A stretch of 64,000 bases of DNA from Arbacia lixula. Taxonomy: Eukaryota; Echinodermata; Echinoidea; Arbacioida; Arbaciidae. Within the stretch, counting starts at the first letter, position 1. Each line of letters begins with the position of its first letter. The DNA lies in assembly GCA_963669155.1 (NCBI GenBank), contig OZ022583.1, positions 13,901,105 to 13,965,104 on the forward strand, written 5' to 3'. Positions 1 to 10,573 of this stretch are shown piece after piece. A program made the position numbers and the translations under genes. The notes below the pieces were generated by a model. It saw only the letters and a program-made list of their open reading frames with translations, ran no database searches and had not been told where the DNA came from.

Positions 1-85
1 GAGCATCACGGTGTCGGGAGAGTAGCGGGAGACTTTAGGTGGAAGCCCCGCCGGGCCGGGCTGCTCTGCTCAGGACTCTCGACTC
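1..85 (-). pseudogene. Diverged internal scrap of the Sp5-like array gene
   Basis: Bases 1-85 resemble the middle of the array gene (about codons 110-135; compare 12257-12325): the block around GGTGT.GGGAGAGTAGCGGGAGACTT is shared, but the following bases have diverged and the reading frame shifts inside the fragment. After about base 90 the match stops and an unrelated interspersed repeat begins. It shows that the array extended to the left of this window. It may be a truncated relic or the edge of a further copy; it is not coding as seen. Confidence 0.5.
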
Positions 86-99
86 ACAAACATGACAAA

Positions 100-525
100 A
101 CGTGCATTTTCTATGGAGAACAGTGCTCTCTTATAAAAACTAAAAAAAAACTTTTTCCATTTAATCATTTTGATTTCATGTTATGCTAATCATGTTTGAA
201 AAGTGGTCAGTGACAATTTTCATTAAAAAACAAAGAGATACATCAGGAATTCAAACAACAATAAAATACATAAGAATTTAAATGATTTTTTTATGACCAA
301 CCGTTTATCATATAAGAGATATACAAACCATATATTACACTCTAAATGTTTCTTATTAGTGTTTTATGTATTTTGGGGCTAAATTGCATAATTAATGAAT
401 TCAAATTAGAAAGTAACAATTTTGAAAAATTTAACGAAATACATTTAATCTTCTTGAATATGACACAGGTGTCGTGCGTGCTCACATTTTGTCGCAATCT
501 CGCGACCGATCGATGACCAAGAACC

Positions 526-556
<31 letters not shown>

Positions 557-610
557 CAGATCACCGAACAGTAAAAGAAAAGCCCGATCTGGTTAGGGTT
601 AAGGCGATCC
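100..610. repeat. Interspersed repeat X, copy A
   Basis: An AT-rich stretch that recurs with moderate divergence at 8625-9065 and 10015-10270. Shared landmarks are GAACAGTGCTC-like sequence, a run of A, TTTAATC, a TTTTTTATGACCAAC block and a GGGGCTAAATT block, ending in a poly-C/CA run (here 523-557). No coding capacity is visible. The element class is not recognised. Confidence 0.5.
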
Positions 611-639
611 GTCAAAAGGACTCACGACTCGTATAACTC

Positions 640-2544
640 AATAACATTAGGCCTATTCAAGTATCTTTGTTGAATTCCAAAACGTTCTCTCTCAGTTTTC
701 TACCAAACTTGTTTATTTCTCTTACCAACTCACTCTCTTCACACAAACGCACACACACTCTCTGTCTCTCTGCTCGCACGTTTCTTAAGTCTGCCTCTGT
801 CTCATTGTGATCTATCTGTCTATGCAGTCTAGTATTAACATGGGTATAGAAAGCGTCATCTCTTAGATCTCGCATCAGTCGATAAACGTGAGAGACGAGT
901 GACCAGCTCCAATCATGAGAGATTTGGCCTCAGTCAACGAATTGAATAGATACAGGATATCAAGCTTCCAGCTTCACATAGATCTTTGCCGCCCATTTCT
1001 TCTCTTTTCTTTCTTACAGAGATGAGACGTGGAACAATGGTTTGAGTACCAGGCAGGCTCCGTCAATCACGCGTCTCTACTCGCGGTGTTTGACAAGATC
1101 ATGACAAGAAGGGAACCAATGATAACATGGTTTGATTGAGGCGAAGAAACCAAGTAATGGGAAGTTCACGAATGTATGCAAGCATCGGAAGAGCATGAAA
1201 CCGTAAATTATTTTAGAGAGATGGAGTGTAGTTCAATATAAAAAGGAGATGTGGTGATCAACAGTTGAGGATTCTAGAAAAGGACACAACGTGTGTGCGT
1301 ATGCATGGAGTTTAAAACAAGCAAACAGAGAAATTTGGTCCTATTGTTACACAACACGATATGTTGTTTCATCTTGATAACAAGTAATTGAGTATGATTA
1401 AGGTAGTAAAGATGTTATAATAGTTTCAATTAAATGTATTTGGCAGATATTTTACGTTACATGATTTTCTGCGGCTTACATCCATAACTCCAAAAATGAT
1501 TAACAATAAAACATATTAAGTAGAAATCGAATGTGTGTCTGTATTGGTCAAAAGAAGACGGGAAACATTTCCTAGAATGAAGGACGTTGAACGTGAAGTG
1601 TAGGAATGAGATCGTGTGTGGTATAATTATGGAAAATAATTGTATTTCTATTTCTCTTATAATATATTATTTGTATAGAACGGAGGAAGAGAGAATGTAG
1701 TCATACAGAGACGAGACAGTACTTAATCATGTTAATGTAAATATCATAAGGAATCAGCGTTCGTAGAGATTCTGAGGGTCTGCTAGTTTGGCCATACGGG
1801 CTGGTGAAATTTAATTAGCATTCAATTATCTGTATTGAATTTCAAGACGTTCTCTCTCAGTTTTCTACCCGACTTGTGTTTATTTCTCTAACCAATCACT
1901 CAACCTTCTCCTCTCTCACAAACACACAAACGCACACACACACATACATATATACTCTCTCTCTCTCTCTCTCTCTCTGCTGGCACGTTTCTAAAGTCTG
2001 CCTCAGTCTCATTGTGATCTATCTGTCTATGCAGTCTAGTATTAACATGGGTATAGAAAGCGTCATCTCTTAGATCTCGCATCAGTCGATAAACGTGAGA
2101 GACGAGTGACCAGCTCCAATCATGAAGGGATTTGGCCTCAGTCAACAAATTGAATAGATTCAGGATATCAAGCTTCCAGGTTCACATAGATCTTTGCCGC
2201 CCATTGCTTCTCTATTCTTCCTTACATAGATGAGAAGTGGAACAATGGTTTGAGTACCAGACAGGCTCCGTCAATCACGCGTCTCTGCTCGCGGTGTTTG
2301 ACAAGATCGTGACAAGAAGGGAACCAATGAGCGCATGGTTTGATTAAAAGTCAAGAAACCCAGTAACGGGAAGTTCACAAATGCAAGCATGGGGAGGAAT
2401 ATAAAACCGTAAAATATATAAGAGACATACAGTGTACATCAATATAAAAGGGGATGACGTGATCAATAGTGGAGAAGGTACATGTATGAGCGAATGCTAG
2501 AGAAGGACGCAATGTGTGTGCGTATGCATGGTGTTAAAACACGC

Positions 2545-2587
<43 letters not shown>

Positions 2588-3390
2588 ATCGAAGTGTTAC
2601 ACTTCACGATATGCGAAGTATGATTAAGAAACAAAAACAATTGATGTGTCTGGCTGAACGGGTGATATTTTTACAGAACGGTTTATGGCTTACATCCATG
2701 AATCCAAGTATGACCATGATGACTAGCAAGGAAACTAATTTATTCAAACAGAAATCAAAAGTGTGTTTGTATTAAGATAGAAAAGAAATAACCAAGAGAT
2801 AACATACATCGAAAGTATGGTTGTATTGGTCTCAAAGAAGATAGAAACCATTTCTGAGAATGAAGGGCGTGGAAAGCGAAGTATAGGAACGCGGTCGCTT
2901 GTGGAATATTACGGTACAGAATTGTATTTCTACATTTCTTACAATGTATTTTTGTAGAACGGAGGAAGACTGTGGTCAGACAGAGTAGACAAGAGTTAAT
3001 GTACGTGTAATCATTAATATGTTGTGGGAGAGACAGCTTCTTTGAGAGGAAACAGATAAGAAGAGAGAAAGACGGATAGCGAGAGAATATAGAGACAGGA
3101 CAATACTTTATACCACTACAAGAGTGTCGTGTGTATACCTGTAGTTTGTGTTTATGTTTGTCAGAGACAACTCTGATGGATATTGTTTCTGTTGCCACTC
3201 TAACAGCCTAAATATTATACATCGGAATCGTTCTCACATCATTCCAATTTCTCTTGTACACTCACTTACTGATGTTCAATCTCACTCGCTTATCATTTAC
3301 ATCATTCATATCAACTTCCAATGCACATTATATTCAAACACGCATACAAAAATATTCACTGAGACTTGTAATTCCATTTTCAATTTGACT
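640..3390. repeat. Array spacer below copy 1 (two partial spacer blocks)
   Basis: This spacer lies 3' of copy 1 in transcription direction. It contains two successive versions of one module (about 650-1790 and 1800-2760), each starting with a CT/CA-rich tract and running through the block TCTAGTATTAACATGGGTAT that recurs in nearly every array unit. A (CT)n tract at about 1953-1978 and a (GA)n tract at about 2550-2583 face each other. I see no supportable gene; short ORFs here are microsatellite translations or are shared only because the units are duplicates. Confidence 0.6.
2548..2583 (+). repeat. (GA)n microsatellite
   Basis: A run of about 17 GA dinucleotides. The same relative position in other units carries GA tracts of varying length (9805-9860, 11165-11195, 40017-40075, 45592-45618). 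Confidence 0.9.
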
Positions 3391-3457
3391 GGATTTATTA
3401 AATAAATAGGTATTGCAAAGTATTAAGGCAAGATAAATCAGAGTTCGTAGAGATTCG

Positions 3458-4174
3458 TTACAAGGAGACGACATCAATAATTTCTTCCTCGACTTCTTGG
3501 TGGCTTGATCGACGACTAAGCGAGGATGACGAAGCGGCAGGCTGACTGTGATGGGGATAGACGCCGAATTCATGTGTGACTGCCACATGACGTGGTAGCA
3601 TGTTGTCGTAGTTGGAGGGTACTTGGTGTTGGGTAGAGTACGGCGAACAGCAACAAGGGCAAGCGCCAGAGAGTGTAGTCGGCATTCCGGCTCCAACCGC
3701 GAGGTAAGGCGAGAAGTGAGTAGCAGCCGTATGGTAGCCAGGCATCGGTGGTGCGACCCGCGGCATCGCTGGCATTACGGTGTAGGGAGAGTAGCGGGAC
3801 ACTTGAGGCCGGTAAAATGCCGGGCTGCACGGCTGAGGACTGGTGATCGGCCCGACTCTAGACGCCTCCGGGAACGACAAGGTCGTGGCAGCAAAGGGTG
3901 GGGTAGCGGTCGTTTTGCCGGTAGTTGGAGGTGGTGACGGAGGAGGGGTCAGTGGTAGCTGGTAGGAAGGCGTACAGGCAACAGGTGGTATGGCGGGTGT
4001 TGAAACAGGTTGCGGCGACGGACTCCTCACCAGTCGTCTTGCTGCCGAACGTGATGATGTTGTGCCGATCTTCCTGCATGTTGCAGCCAGCATGGCCAGA
4101 GGACTAGGCTTTCCGAGGTCGGTCGAGTCAGCAGACGGTAGCTGCAGATACTTGGATGTTGACACTTTCGGCAT
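3458..4174 (-). CDS. Zinc-finger-less Sp5-like protein, array copy 1
   Basis: Intact 238-aa ORF. Residues 19-37, DLGKPSPLAMLAATCRKIG, are an SP box, the conserved N-terminal motif of Sp transcription factors. The preceding LQ-rich start and the following Pro-rich YQLPLTPPPSPPP (71-83) resemble the Sp5/Sp8 branch. A Cys cluster (172-176, CPCCC) could be a decayed Buttonhead box, but its spacing does not fit CxCPNC. The ORF stops after 60 Ser/His-rich residues ending EEEIIDVVSL; the three C2H2 fingers that define the family are absent here and nowhere else in the window. The EEE-IIDVV end resembles a SUMO-interacting motif. Transcription is predicted from TATA (4277-4284) and an initiator A at 4251, giving a 77-nt leader without introns; AATAAA lies at 3394-3399. 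Family assignment rests on motif recognition only; a role as a DNA-binding-deficient competitor or cofactor is inference. Confidence 0.8.
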   Translation of the reverse strand: MPKVSTSKYLQLPSADSTDLGKPSPLAMLAATCRKIGTTSSRSAARRLVRSPSPQPVSTPAIPPVACTPSYQLPLTPPPSPPPTTGKTTATPPFAATTLSFPEASRVGPITSPQPCSPAFYRPQVSRYSPYTVMPAMPRVAPPMPGYHTAATHFSPYLAVGAGMPTTLSGACPCCCSPYSTQHQVPSNYDNMLPRHVAVTHEFGVYPHHSQPAASSSSLSRRSSHQEVEEEIIDVVSL

Positions 4175-4250
4175 TTTCGGGCTGTGAAGTTGATAATGTT
4201 GAGAAGATGGTATGTTCGGGATATGCTCGAGTTAGAAGTAGGAGCGTGAA

Positions 4251-4284
4251 TGAAATTACGAATCGCATCAGCCTGCTTTATATA
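4251..4284 (-). promoter_or_regulatory. Core promoter of copy 1 (TATA and initiator)
   Basis: On the minus strand TATATAAA occupies 4284-4277 and is followed 33 nt later by TTTCATTC, an initiator-like match with A at 4251. The spacing is standard for RNA polymerase II. The block is nearly invariant in copies 1-4 and 7. Confidence 0.75.
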
Positions 4285-4339
4285 CCCTGCTGCCCATCAA
4301 CTCCGCCATCGGGCTGGAATAGGGCTGCCCACTTAACGC

Positions 4340-4600
4340 GCTTAACTGCGCTCTAGAGATCAGAAGCTTATCAGATCTCACCCGCCTCACCGCCGGAGCC
4401 ATTCCTTAGCTGTCAGCCCAGGCCATCGGGTAGACTAACCAATCAGCGACCCGTTAGTTATTGTTCTCGTGTTCACCATGACAAGATCTACGTTGACGTT
4501 CAGATATTCTCAATGGCCATGCTATTCTCAGACCAGAAGAGTTCATGATCAGACTATGACTGTGAACAATAGAACTTGGAAAGGGGTCCAATGGTCATTC
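4340..4600 (-). promoter_or_regulatory. Conserved distal promoter of copy 1
   Basis: Upstream sequence shared by nearly all copies contains a GATA-type site (TTATCA, about 4368-4373), a CACCC/Sp-KLF-like stretch (4379-4386), a CCAAT box (4439-4443), an ATTGTT SOX-like site (about 4459-4464), a TGACGT half site (about 4495) and a second SOX-like AACAAT (about 4565). Motifs are read by eye; factor identities are inferred. The CACCC-type site suggests, weakly, that Sp/KLF factors could act on the array. Confidence 0.45.
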
Positions 4601-4669
4601 CCATTATTCATGCGCCTTTTATTGTAAGAATGACCCCAACTTCCCTCCTCGTTAAGACGTGTATAAAAG
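4593..4669 (+). promoter_or_regulatory. Plus-strand TATA box with upstream inverted repeat
   Basis: GGTCATTC (4593-4600) and GAATGACC (4628-4635) form an inverted repeat with a 27-base loop, followed by TATAAAAG at 4662-4669 on the plus strand, facing away from the array gene. The same arrangement recurs in units 2-6 (TATAAAAG at 8252, 13161, 16529, 36514 and 42165). No convincing ORF follows. It may be a divergent promoter for a noncoding RNA or a passenger of the duplications. Confidence 0.4.
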
Positions 4670-4902
4670 CACCGTAAAACCATTATAGAAGACTTGACCT
4701 AGAAGCTTTTTTATTCACAAACTAATCGCATGATTTTTTTTAGATCATGATATTGTAGGATTGCGGTAGAAACGGACTTCCAAAAGACTAAGCGCATAAC
4801 TTTATGCTGATAACGAAGCATCTTTATTTCGTTATCACATTTCCTTCTCCTGATTATGCTTTTAGGTGTAGGTTTTATGTAACATACATGTACATATTTC
4901 AT

Positions 4903-4904
4903 GC

Positions 4905-4954
<50 letters not shown>
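4903..4954 (+). repeat. (GAT)n trinucleotide repeat
   Basis: About 17 uninterrupted GAT units. Homologous tracts of different length lie at 13417-13453, 16785-16823, 36771-36811, 42422-42446 and 47654-47715, so copy number varies between units while the flanks are conserved. Confidence 0.9.
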
Positions 4955-4956
<2 letters not shown>

Positions 4957-6602
4957 GTATTTAAACCTCAGAAACCGTTAAAACCAATTCGTAAGTGAAA
5001 GTCTCCATTTTAACATCTTACACCATTTCCATTAAATGAGATGTCTTTATCATGTTTATTATTCATTGCCGAATCATATATTCATTGAATTAAAGGTGAT
5101 AATCTTTGACTCTAAAAGGCTGCGTTTTAACATGGTTAAGGTGAAAATTTTCGATTGATTAGTTGTATGTCAATTGGATACACTTACACCTTTCCTCCCT
5201 CAAAGCGTATAGGCCTAGACCTCTTAATTGAAACAAATACAATCTCTTCGTAGATTTTGAGGTGAATGCTTTTTCTTTTTCTTTGCGAATTTTTGTATCG
5301 CACAACTAGACATACGAAGTAGGCATACGGTGCGCATCTTGAATGATCGATTCGTTCATATTAAGGATTTACGATCAGTTGTATCTGTCGCGTCCATAAT
5401 CATATCCGGGTTGGAGGGTTGACCAGTCTTTAGTTGTTAAACTCCTCTTTCCTGCTTTCTGGAGAGTAGGAGATCTGAGAGTTCTCTGAACTTTCCCGAC
5501 ACACCGTCTTGCCCATTGTGAACATAACTGTCATGACTGTATAGCTGTCAACTCGGTCCATCAGCTAAATTGACCAATCAACAACCAGCATATATGCGAA
5601 CCGAATTATCAAACTCGATTGAATATTTCCAATGTAGAAATCGTGCTTGGAGTTACGTTGATTTGGAATCGCTCTTTCAATGCTATAATAAGTGTTAGTT
5701 AGTCATGGAAATCACAATGAATGTAGGCAAGCTGGACGCGGTTGATTTACAAATCAAACATGATAATGCAATGATATATTCATTGAACATGGTGAAATCA
5801 AATCCAATATCCGATATTTAAATATTGTACCGCGTATAATGAAATAACAATCGTAACAATGACAATGTTTATCGTGACAGTACTTATTGATTTACACTAA
5901 TCTTCGTACACAAATCAATGAGGAGTGACCGTATGTGGTGGTGAAATTTAAATCAATTCAAGTATCTGTGATGATTTCCTAAACATTCTCTCTCAGAAGT
6001 CCACCGAACTGGTGTCTCTTTCTCTAACCAAATTACTCACCCCCCCCCCCCAAACACACTACCAACAAAAACTCTCTCTCTCTCTCTGTGTTTCTTCAGT
6101 CTGCGTCTGTCTTCTTTGTGATCTGCCTGGTCTATTACATTGAGTTTAGAAAGCGTTGAGTTTAGATCTCTCAGATCTCGCATCAGTCCATAAACGTGAT
6201 AGACGAGTGACCAGCTCTAGTCATGAAGGGACTTGGCCTCAGTCAACGAATTGAATAGATACAGGATATCAAGCTCCCAGGTTCACATAGATCTTTGCCG
6301 CCCATTTCTTCTCTATTCTTCCTTACATAGATGAGACGTGATACAATGGTTGAATCACCAGGCAGACTAACAATATGTGGAATATTATGGTACAGAATTG
6401 TATTTCTACATTTCTTACAATTTATTGGAGTAGAACGGAGGAAGAATGTGGTCAGAGAGTAGCTAGACAAGAGGTAATGTACGTGTAATCATTAATGCTG
6501 TATGTTGTAGGAGAGACAGTTTCTTTGAGAGAAAACAGATAAGAACATAGAAACACGGATAGCGAGAGAATATAGAGACAAGACAATACGTTATATCACG
6601 AC

Positions 6603-6800
6603 AAGTGTGTCATATGTATACATGTCGTTTGTGTTTATGATTGTCAGAGACAACTCTGATGGATATTGTCTCTGTTGCCACTCTAACAGCCTAAATAATA
6701 TAATATGTCATATGTATACACGTCGTTTGTGTTTATGATTGTCAGAGACAACTCTGATGGATATTGTCTCTGTTGCCACTCTAACAGCCTAAATAATATA
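6603..6800. repeat. Local tandem duplication in spacer
   Basis: The block from CATATGTATAC through GCCACTCTAACAGCC to the AATAATAT end occurs twice in direct succession (about 6607-6703 and 6707-6803) with one or two differences. Other units carry it once, except the unit at 14.8-15.1 kb, which shows an independent duplication of nearly the same segment. Confidence 0.75.
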
Positions 6801-7038
6801 CACCGCAATCGTTCTCACATCATTCCAATTTATCTCGTACACTCACTTTCTGATGTTCAAACTCACTCGCTTATCATTTACATCATTCATCTCAACCTTC
6901 AATATACATTATATTCAAACACGCATACAAAAATATCCACTGAGACTTGTAATTCCATTTTCAATGTGACTAGATTTATTAAATACATATATATTGCAAT
7001 GTAGTAAGGCAAGGTAAATCAGAGTTCGTAGAGATTCG

Positions 7039-7755
7039 TTACAAGGAGACGACGTCGATGATTTCTTCCTCGACTTCTTGGTGGCTTGATCGACGACTAA
7101 GCGAGGATGACGAAGCGGCAGGCCGACTGTGGTGAGGATAGACGCCGAATTTCTGTGCGGCTGCTATATGACGTGGTAGCATGCTGTCGTAGTTGTAGGG
7201 TCCTTGGTGTTGGATAGAGTATGGCGAACAGCAACAAGTACAAGCGCCAGTGAGTGTGGTCGGCATTCCGGCTCCAACCGCGAGGTAAGGCGAGAACTGA
7301 GAAGCAGCCGTATGGTAGCCAGACATCGGTGGAGCGAGCCGCGGCATTGCTGGCATCACGGTGTAGGGAGAGTAGGGGAAGACTTGGCGGCGGTAAAGTA
7401 CCGGGCTGCACGGCTGAGGACTAGTGATCGGCCCGACTCTAGACAACTCCGTGAACGAGAAGGACGTAGCAGTAAAGGGTGAGGTAGCGGTCGGTGTGCC
7501 GGTAGCTGGAGGTGGTGACGGAGGAGGGGTTGGTGGTAGCTGGTAGGAAGGCGTACACGCAACAGGTGGCATGGCGGGTGTTGAAACAGGTTGCGGCGAC
7601 GGACTCCTCACCACTCGTCTTGCTGTCAGACATGGGGATGTTGTGCCGATATTCCTGCATGTTGCAGCCAGCATGGCTAGAGGACTAGGCTTTGCGAGAT
7701 CGGTCGAGTCAGCAGACGGGAGCTGCAGATACTTGGATGTTGACACTTTCGGCAT
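7039..7755 (-). CDS. Zinc-finger-less Sp5-like protein, array copy 2
   Basis: Intact 238-aa ORF, same layout as copy 1. The SP box carries two changes (DLAK for DLGK and RNIG for RKIG), the most altered SP box in the array. The Cys cluster reads CTCCC, and the acidic C-terminus matches copy 1. The TATA box is at 7858-7865, initiator A at 7832, leader 77 nt, AATAAA at 6975-6980. The 3' spacer contains the 105-bp local duplication. Differences from copy 1 are scattered substitutions with no length change, which suggests the frame has been maintained rather than merely inherited unchanged. Confidence 0.78.
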   Translation of the reverse strand: MPKVSTSKYLQLPSADSTDLAKPSPLAMLAATCRNIGTTSPCLTARRVVRSPSPQPVSTPAMPPVACTPSYQLPPTPPPSPPPATGTPTATSPFTATSFSFTELSRVGPITSPQPCSPVLYRRQVFPYSPYTVMPAMPRLAPPMSGYHTAASQFSPYLAVGAGMPTTLTGACTCCCSPYSIQHQGPYNYDSMLPRHIAAAQKFGVYPHHSRPAASSSSLSRRSSHQEVEEEIIDVVSL

Positions 7756-7831
7756 TTTGGGGTTGTGAAGTTGATAATGCTGAGAAGATGGTATGATCGG
7801 GATGTGCTCGAGTTGAGAGTAGGAGCGTGAA

Positions 7832-7865
7832 TGAAATTACGAATCGCATCAGCCTGCTTTATATA
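7832..7865 (-). promoter_or_regulatory. Core promoter of copy 2
   Basis: TATATAAA at 7865-7858 on the minus strand, initiator TTTCATTC with A at 7832, identical spacing to copy 1. A plus-strand TATAAAAG lies at 8252-8259; just beyond it, at about 8281, this unit departs from the others. Confidence 0.75.
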
Positions 7866-8280
7866 CCCTCCTGCCCATCAACTCAGCCATCGGGCTGGAA
7901 TAGGGCTGCCCACTTAACGTGCTTAACTGCGCTCTAGAGATCAGAGGCTTATCAGATTTCACCCGCCTCGCTGGTCGAGCCATCCCTTAGCTGTCAGCCC
8001 GGGCCATCGGGTAGACCGACCAATGTGCGACCCGTTAGTTATTGTTCTCGTGTTCACCATGACAAGATCTACGTTGACGTTCTGAACAATCAGATATTCT
8101 CAATGGCCGTGCTATTCTCAGACCAGAAGAGTTCATGATCAGACTATGACCGTGAACAATAGAACTTGGAAAGGGGTCCAATGGTCATTCCCATTATTCA
8201 TGCGCCTTTTATTGTAAGAATGACCCCAACTTCCCTCCTCGTTAAGACGTGTATAAAAGCACCGTAAAACCATTATAGAA

Positions 8281-9065
8281 TCATTATATCAATAAATATG
8301 ATGAAGTGATATTTATGATAGTACTATTATACTAGCGTTGCTAATGATCACAACGTTTTTAAAGGAGCAGCTTGTTGCTGTGACGCTCTAAAAGACGTTA
8401 TTGTTCACCATATGGTTTCAACCCTTAAACAGCCGGGAATGGGTTGAATCAACCCCCCCCCCCCCCCCCAGACGTATTGCGCAATAATGCCGCAACACGA
8501 GAATACCTCGTCGCGATATTTCTTGACATTTTTTTACGTCTTGCGCATTTTTTGAGACCAAATTTGATACATCCATGCATACCATACAGAGCCACGCCCG
8601 TTTTTGTAAACGCATGTCATCCCAAAACATAATTTTGCAATTGTATGTGCAATTTTATGTGGAAAACAGTGCTCTGTAAAACTAAAAAAAAACTTATTAT
8701 TTTTCCATTTAATCGTTCCAATTGATTAATTTTATGCTAAAAATGGCTGAAAAGTGGTCAGTGACAAGTTCCAATAAAAACACAAAGAAATACATAGATA
8801 ATTCCAAAACAATAAAATGCATAAACGAATTAAAATGATTTTTTTCTATGACCAACTGTTTAGCATACACCCGATATACAAACCAAATATTAGACTCTAG
8901 ATATTTTTAAGTAGTGTTTTATATAATTTGGGGCTAAATTTGCATAATTAATGGATTAAAATTAGAAATTAACAATTTTGAAAAATTCAACGAAATAACC
9001 TTGTTGATTATGACACAAGCGTCGTGCGTGCTAAATTTTATCGCAATCGCGCGACCGATGGCTGG
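8281..9065. repeat. Inserted sequence and interspersed repeat X, copy B
   Basis: From about 8281 the unit leaves the array consensus. A block at 8330-8420 (GCTAATGATCACAACG) recurs at 48778-48850 below copy 8. A poly-C run lies at 8451-8469, and repeat X occupies about 8625-9065. No coding sequence recognised. Confidence 0.5.
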
Positions 9066-9198
9066 TGAAATTTAAATAGAATTCAATTATCTTTGCTGAA
9101 TTCCAAAACGTTCTCTCTCAGTTTCCTAGCCAACTTGTTTATCTCTCTAACCAAATCGCTCAACCTTCTTCTCTCACACAAACACACACACAAACACA

Positions 9199-9246
<48 letters not shown>

Positions 9247-9807
9247 TACACACACACTCACAAAAACACACACACATACTCTCTCTCTCTGCTCGCACGT
9301 TTCTTAAGTCTGCCTCTGTCTCATTGTGATCTATCTGTCTATGCAGTCTAGTATTAACATGGGTATAGAAAGCGTCATCTCTTAGATCTCGCATCAGTCG
9401 ATAAACGTGAAAGACGAGTGACCAGCTCCAATCATGAAGGGATTGGGCCTCAGTCAATGAATTGAATAGATACAGGATATCAAGCGTCCAGGTTCATATA
9501 GATCTTTGCCGCCCATTGATTCTCGTTCTTCCTTACAGAGATGAGAAGTGATACACTAGTTGAATCACCAGGCAGGCTCCGTCAATCACGCGTCTCTGCT
9601 CGATGTTTGACAAGATCGTGACAAGAAGGGAACCAATGAGAGCATGCTTTGATTAAAAGTCAAGAAACCCAGTAACAGGAAGTTCAGAAATGCAAGCATC
9701 GAGAGGAATATGAAACCATAAATTATTTAAGAGATATACAGTATACATCAATATGAAAGGAGATGACGTGATCAATAGTTGAGAAGGTAAATGGTGTTAA
9801 AACACGC

Positions 9808-9839
<32 letters not shown>

Positions 9840-10523
9840 GGAGAGGGAGAGAGAGAGCGCGATAGATCTAGTCGAAGTGTTACACTTTACGATATGTGAA
9901 GTATGATTAAGAAAAAAAAAAGACAATTGATGTGTTTGGCTGAACGGGTGATATTCTTACAGAACAAGGTTTATGGCTTACATGCATGATTCCAAGTATG
10001 ACCATGATTACTAATGAATAAAAGAATTGATATGATTTTTGTTATGACCAACTGTTTAGCATATAACAGATATACAAACCAAATATTAGACTCTAAATGG
10101 TTTTAATTAGTGTTTTATATAATTTGGGGCTAAATTTGCAGAATTAATGAATTGAAATGAGAAATTAACAATTTTGAAAAATTCAACGAAATAATCTTGT
10201 TGATTATGACACAGGTGTCGTGCGTGCTAAATTTTATCGCAATCGCGCAAACGGTGGCCGAGATCGCCCCCCCCCCCCCACCCCTGGTCACAGATCTGTC
10301 AAAAAAAGCCCGGTCTGGTCAGCTTTAAGGTGATCCGTCCAAAAGATTCTCTTCTGTCCTGAAGTCTGCAAGTTTGTCCGTACAGGCTGGTGAAATTGAA
10401 ATAGAATTCAATTATCTTTGTTGAATTCGAAAACGTTCTCTCTCAGATTCCTACCCAACTTGTGTTTATTTCTCTAACCAAATCGCTCAACCTTCTTCTC
10501 TCACACAAACACACACACACACA

Positions 10524-10573
<50 letters not shown>

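Larger units (their letters stand above)
4700..6950. repeat. Array spacer between copies 1 and 2
   Basis: Unit spacer with a (GAT)n tract (4903-4954), about 1 kb of AT-rich unique-looking sequence shared with other units (13500-14400, 36840-37840, 42470-43420, 47740-48720), a poly-C/CT tract (6040-6095), and the shared 3'-flank block. A segment of about 105 bp is duplicated in tandem at 6600-6800. No gene is supportable; the Met-run ORF at the GAT tract is a microsatellite artefact. Confidence 0.6.

Noticed and set aside
1900..2148. Minus-strand ORF with MRDLRDDAFYTHVNTRLHRQ, recurring at 657, 9230, 10557 and 39312
   Set aside because: It is part of the duplicated spacer module, continues into CT/CA microsatellite translation, and has no promoter. 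I could not distinguish conservation from recent duplication.
3148..3405. Plus-strand ORF of about 80-95 codons (VRDNSDGYC...) seen in six units
   Set aside because: It is shared because the spacer is duplicated. Start position and length vary, and it runs antisense into the array gene's polyadenylation region.
3623..3937. Plus-strand and alternative-frame ORFs overlapping the array genes
   Set aside because: They are shadows of the minus-strand gene caused by its GC-rich, stop-poor composition; they repeat in every copy but vary in start.
3458..4174. Identity of the array gene as pmar1/micro1 (a multicopy sea urchin homeobox gene)
   Set aside because: The tandem organisation is reminiscent, but there is no homeodomain; the SP box points to the Sp family.
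4804..4998. ORFs with long Met runs (also 16684-16866, 36670-36855)
   Set aside because: They are translations of the GAT/ATG microsatellite; the tract length differs between units and the flanks have no coding character.
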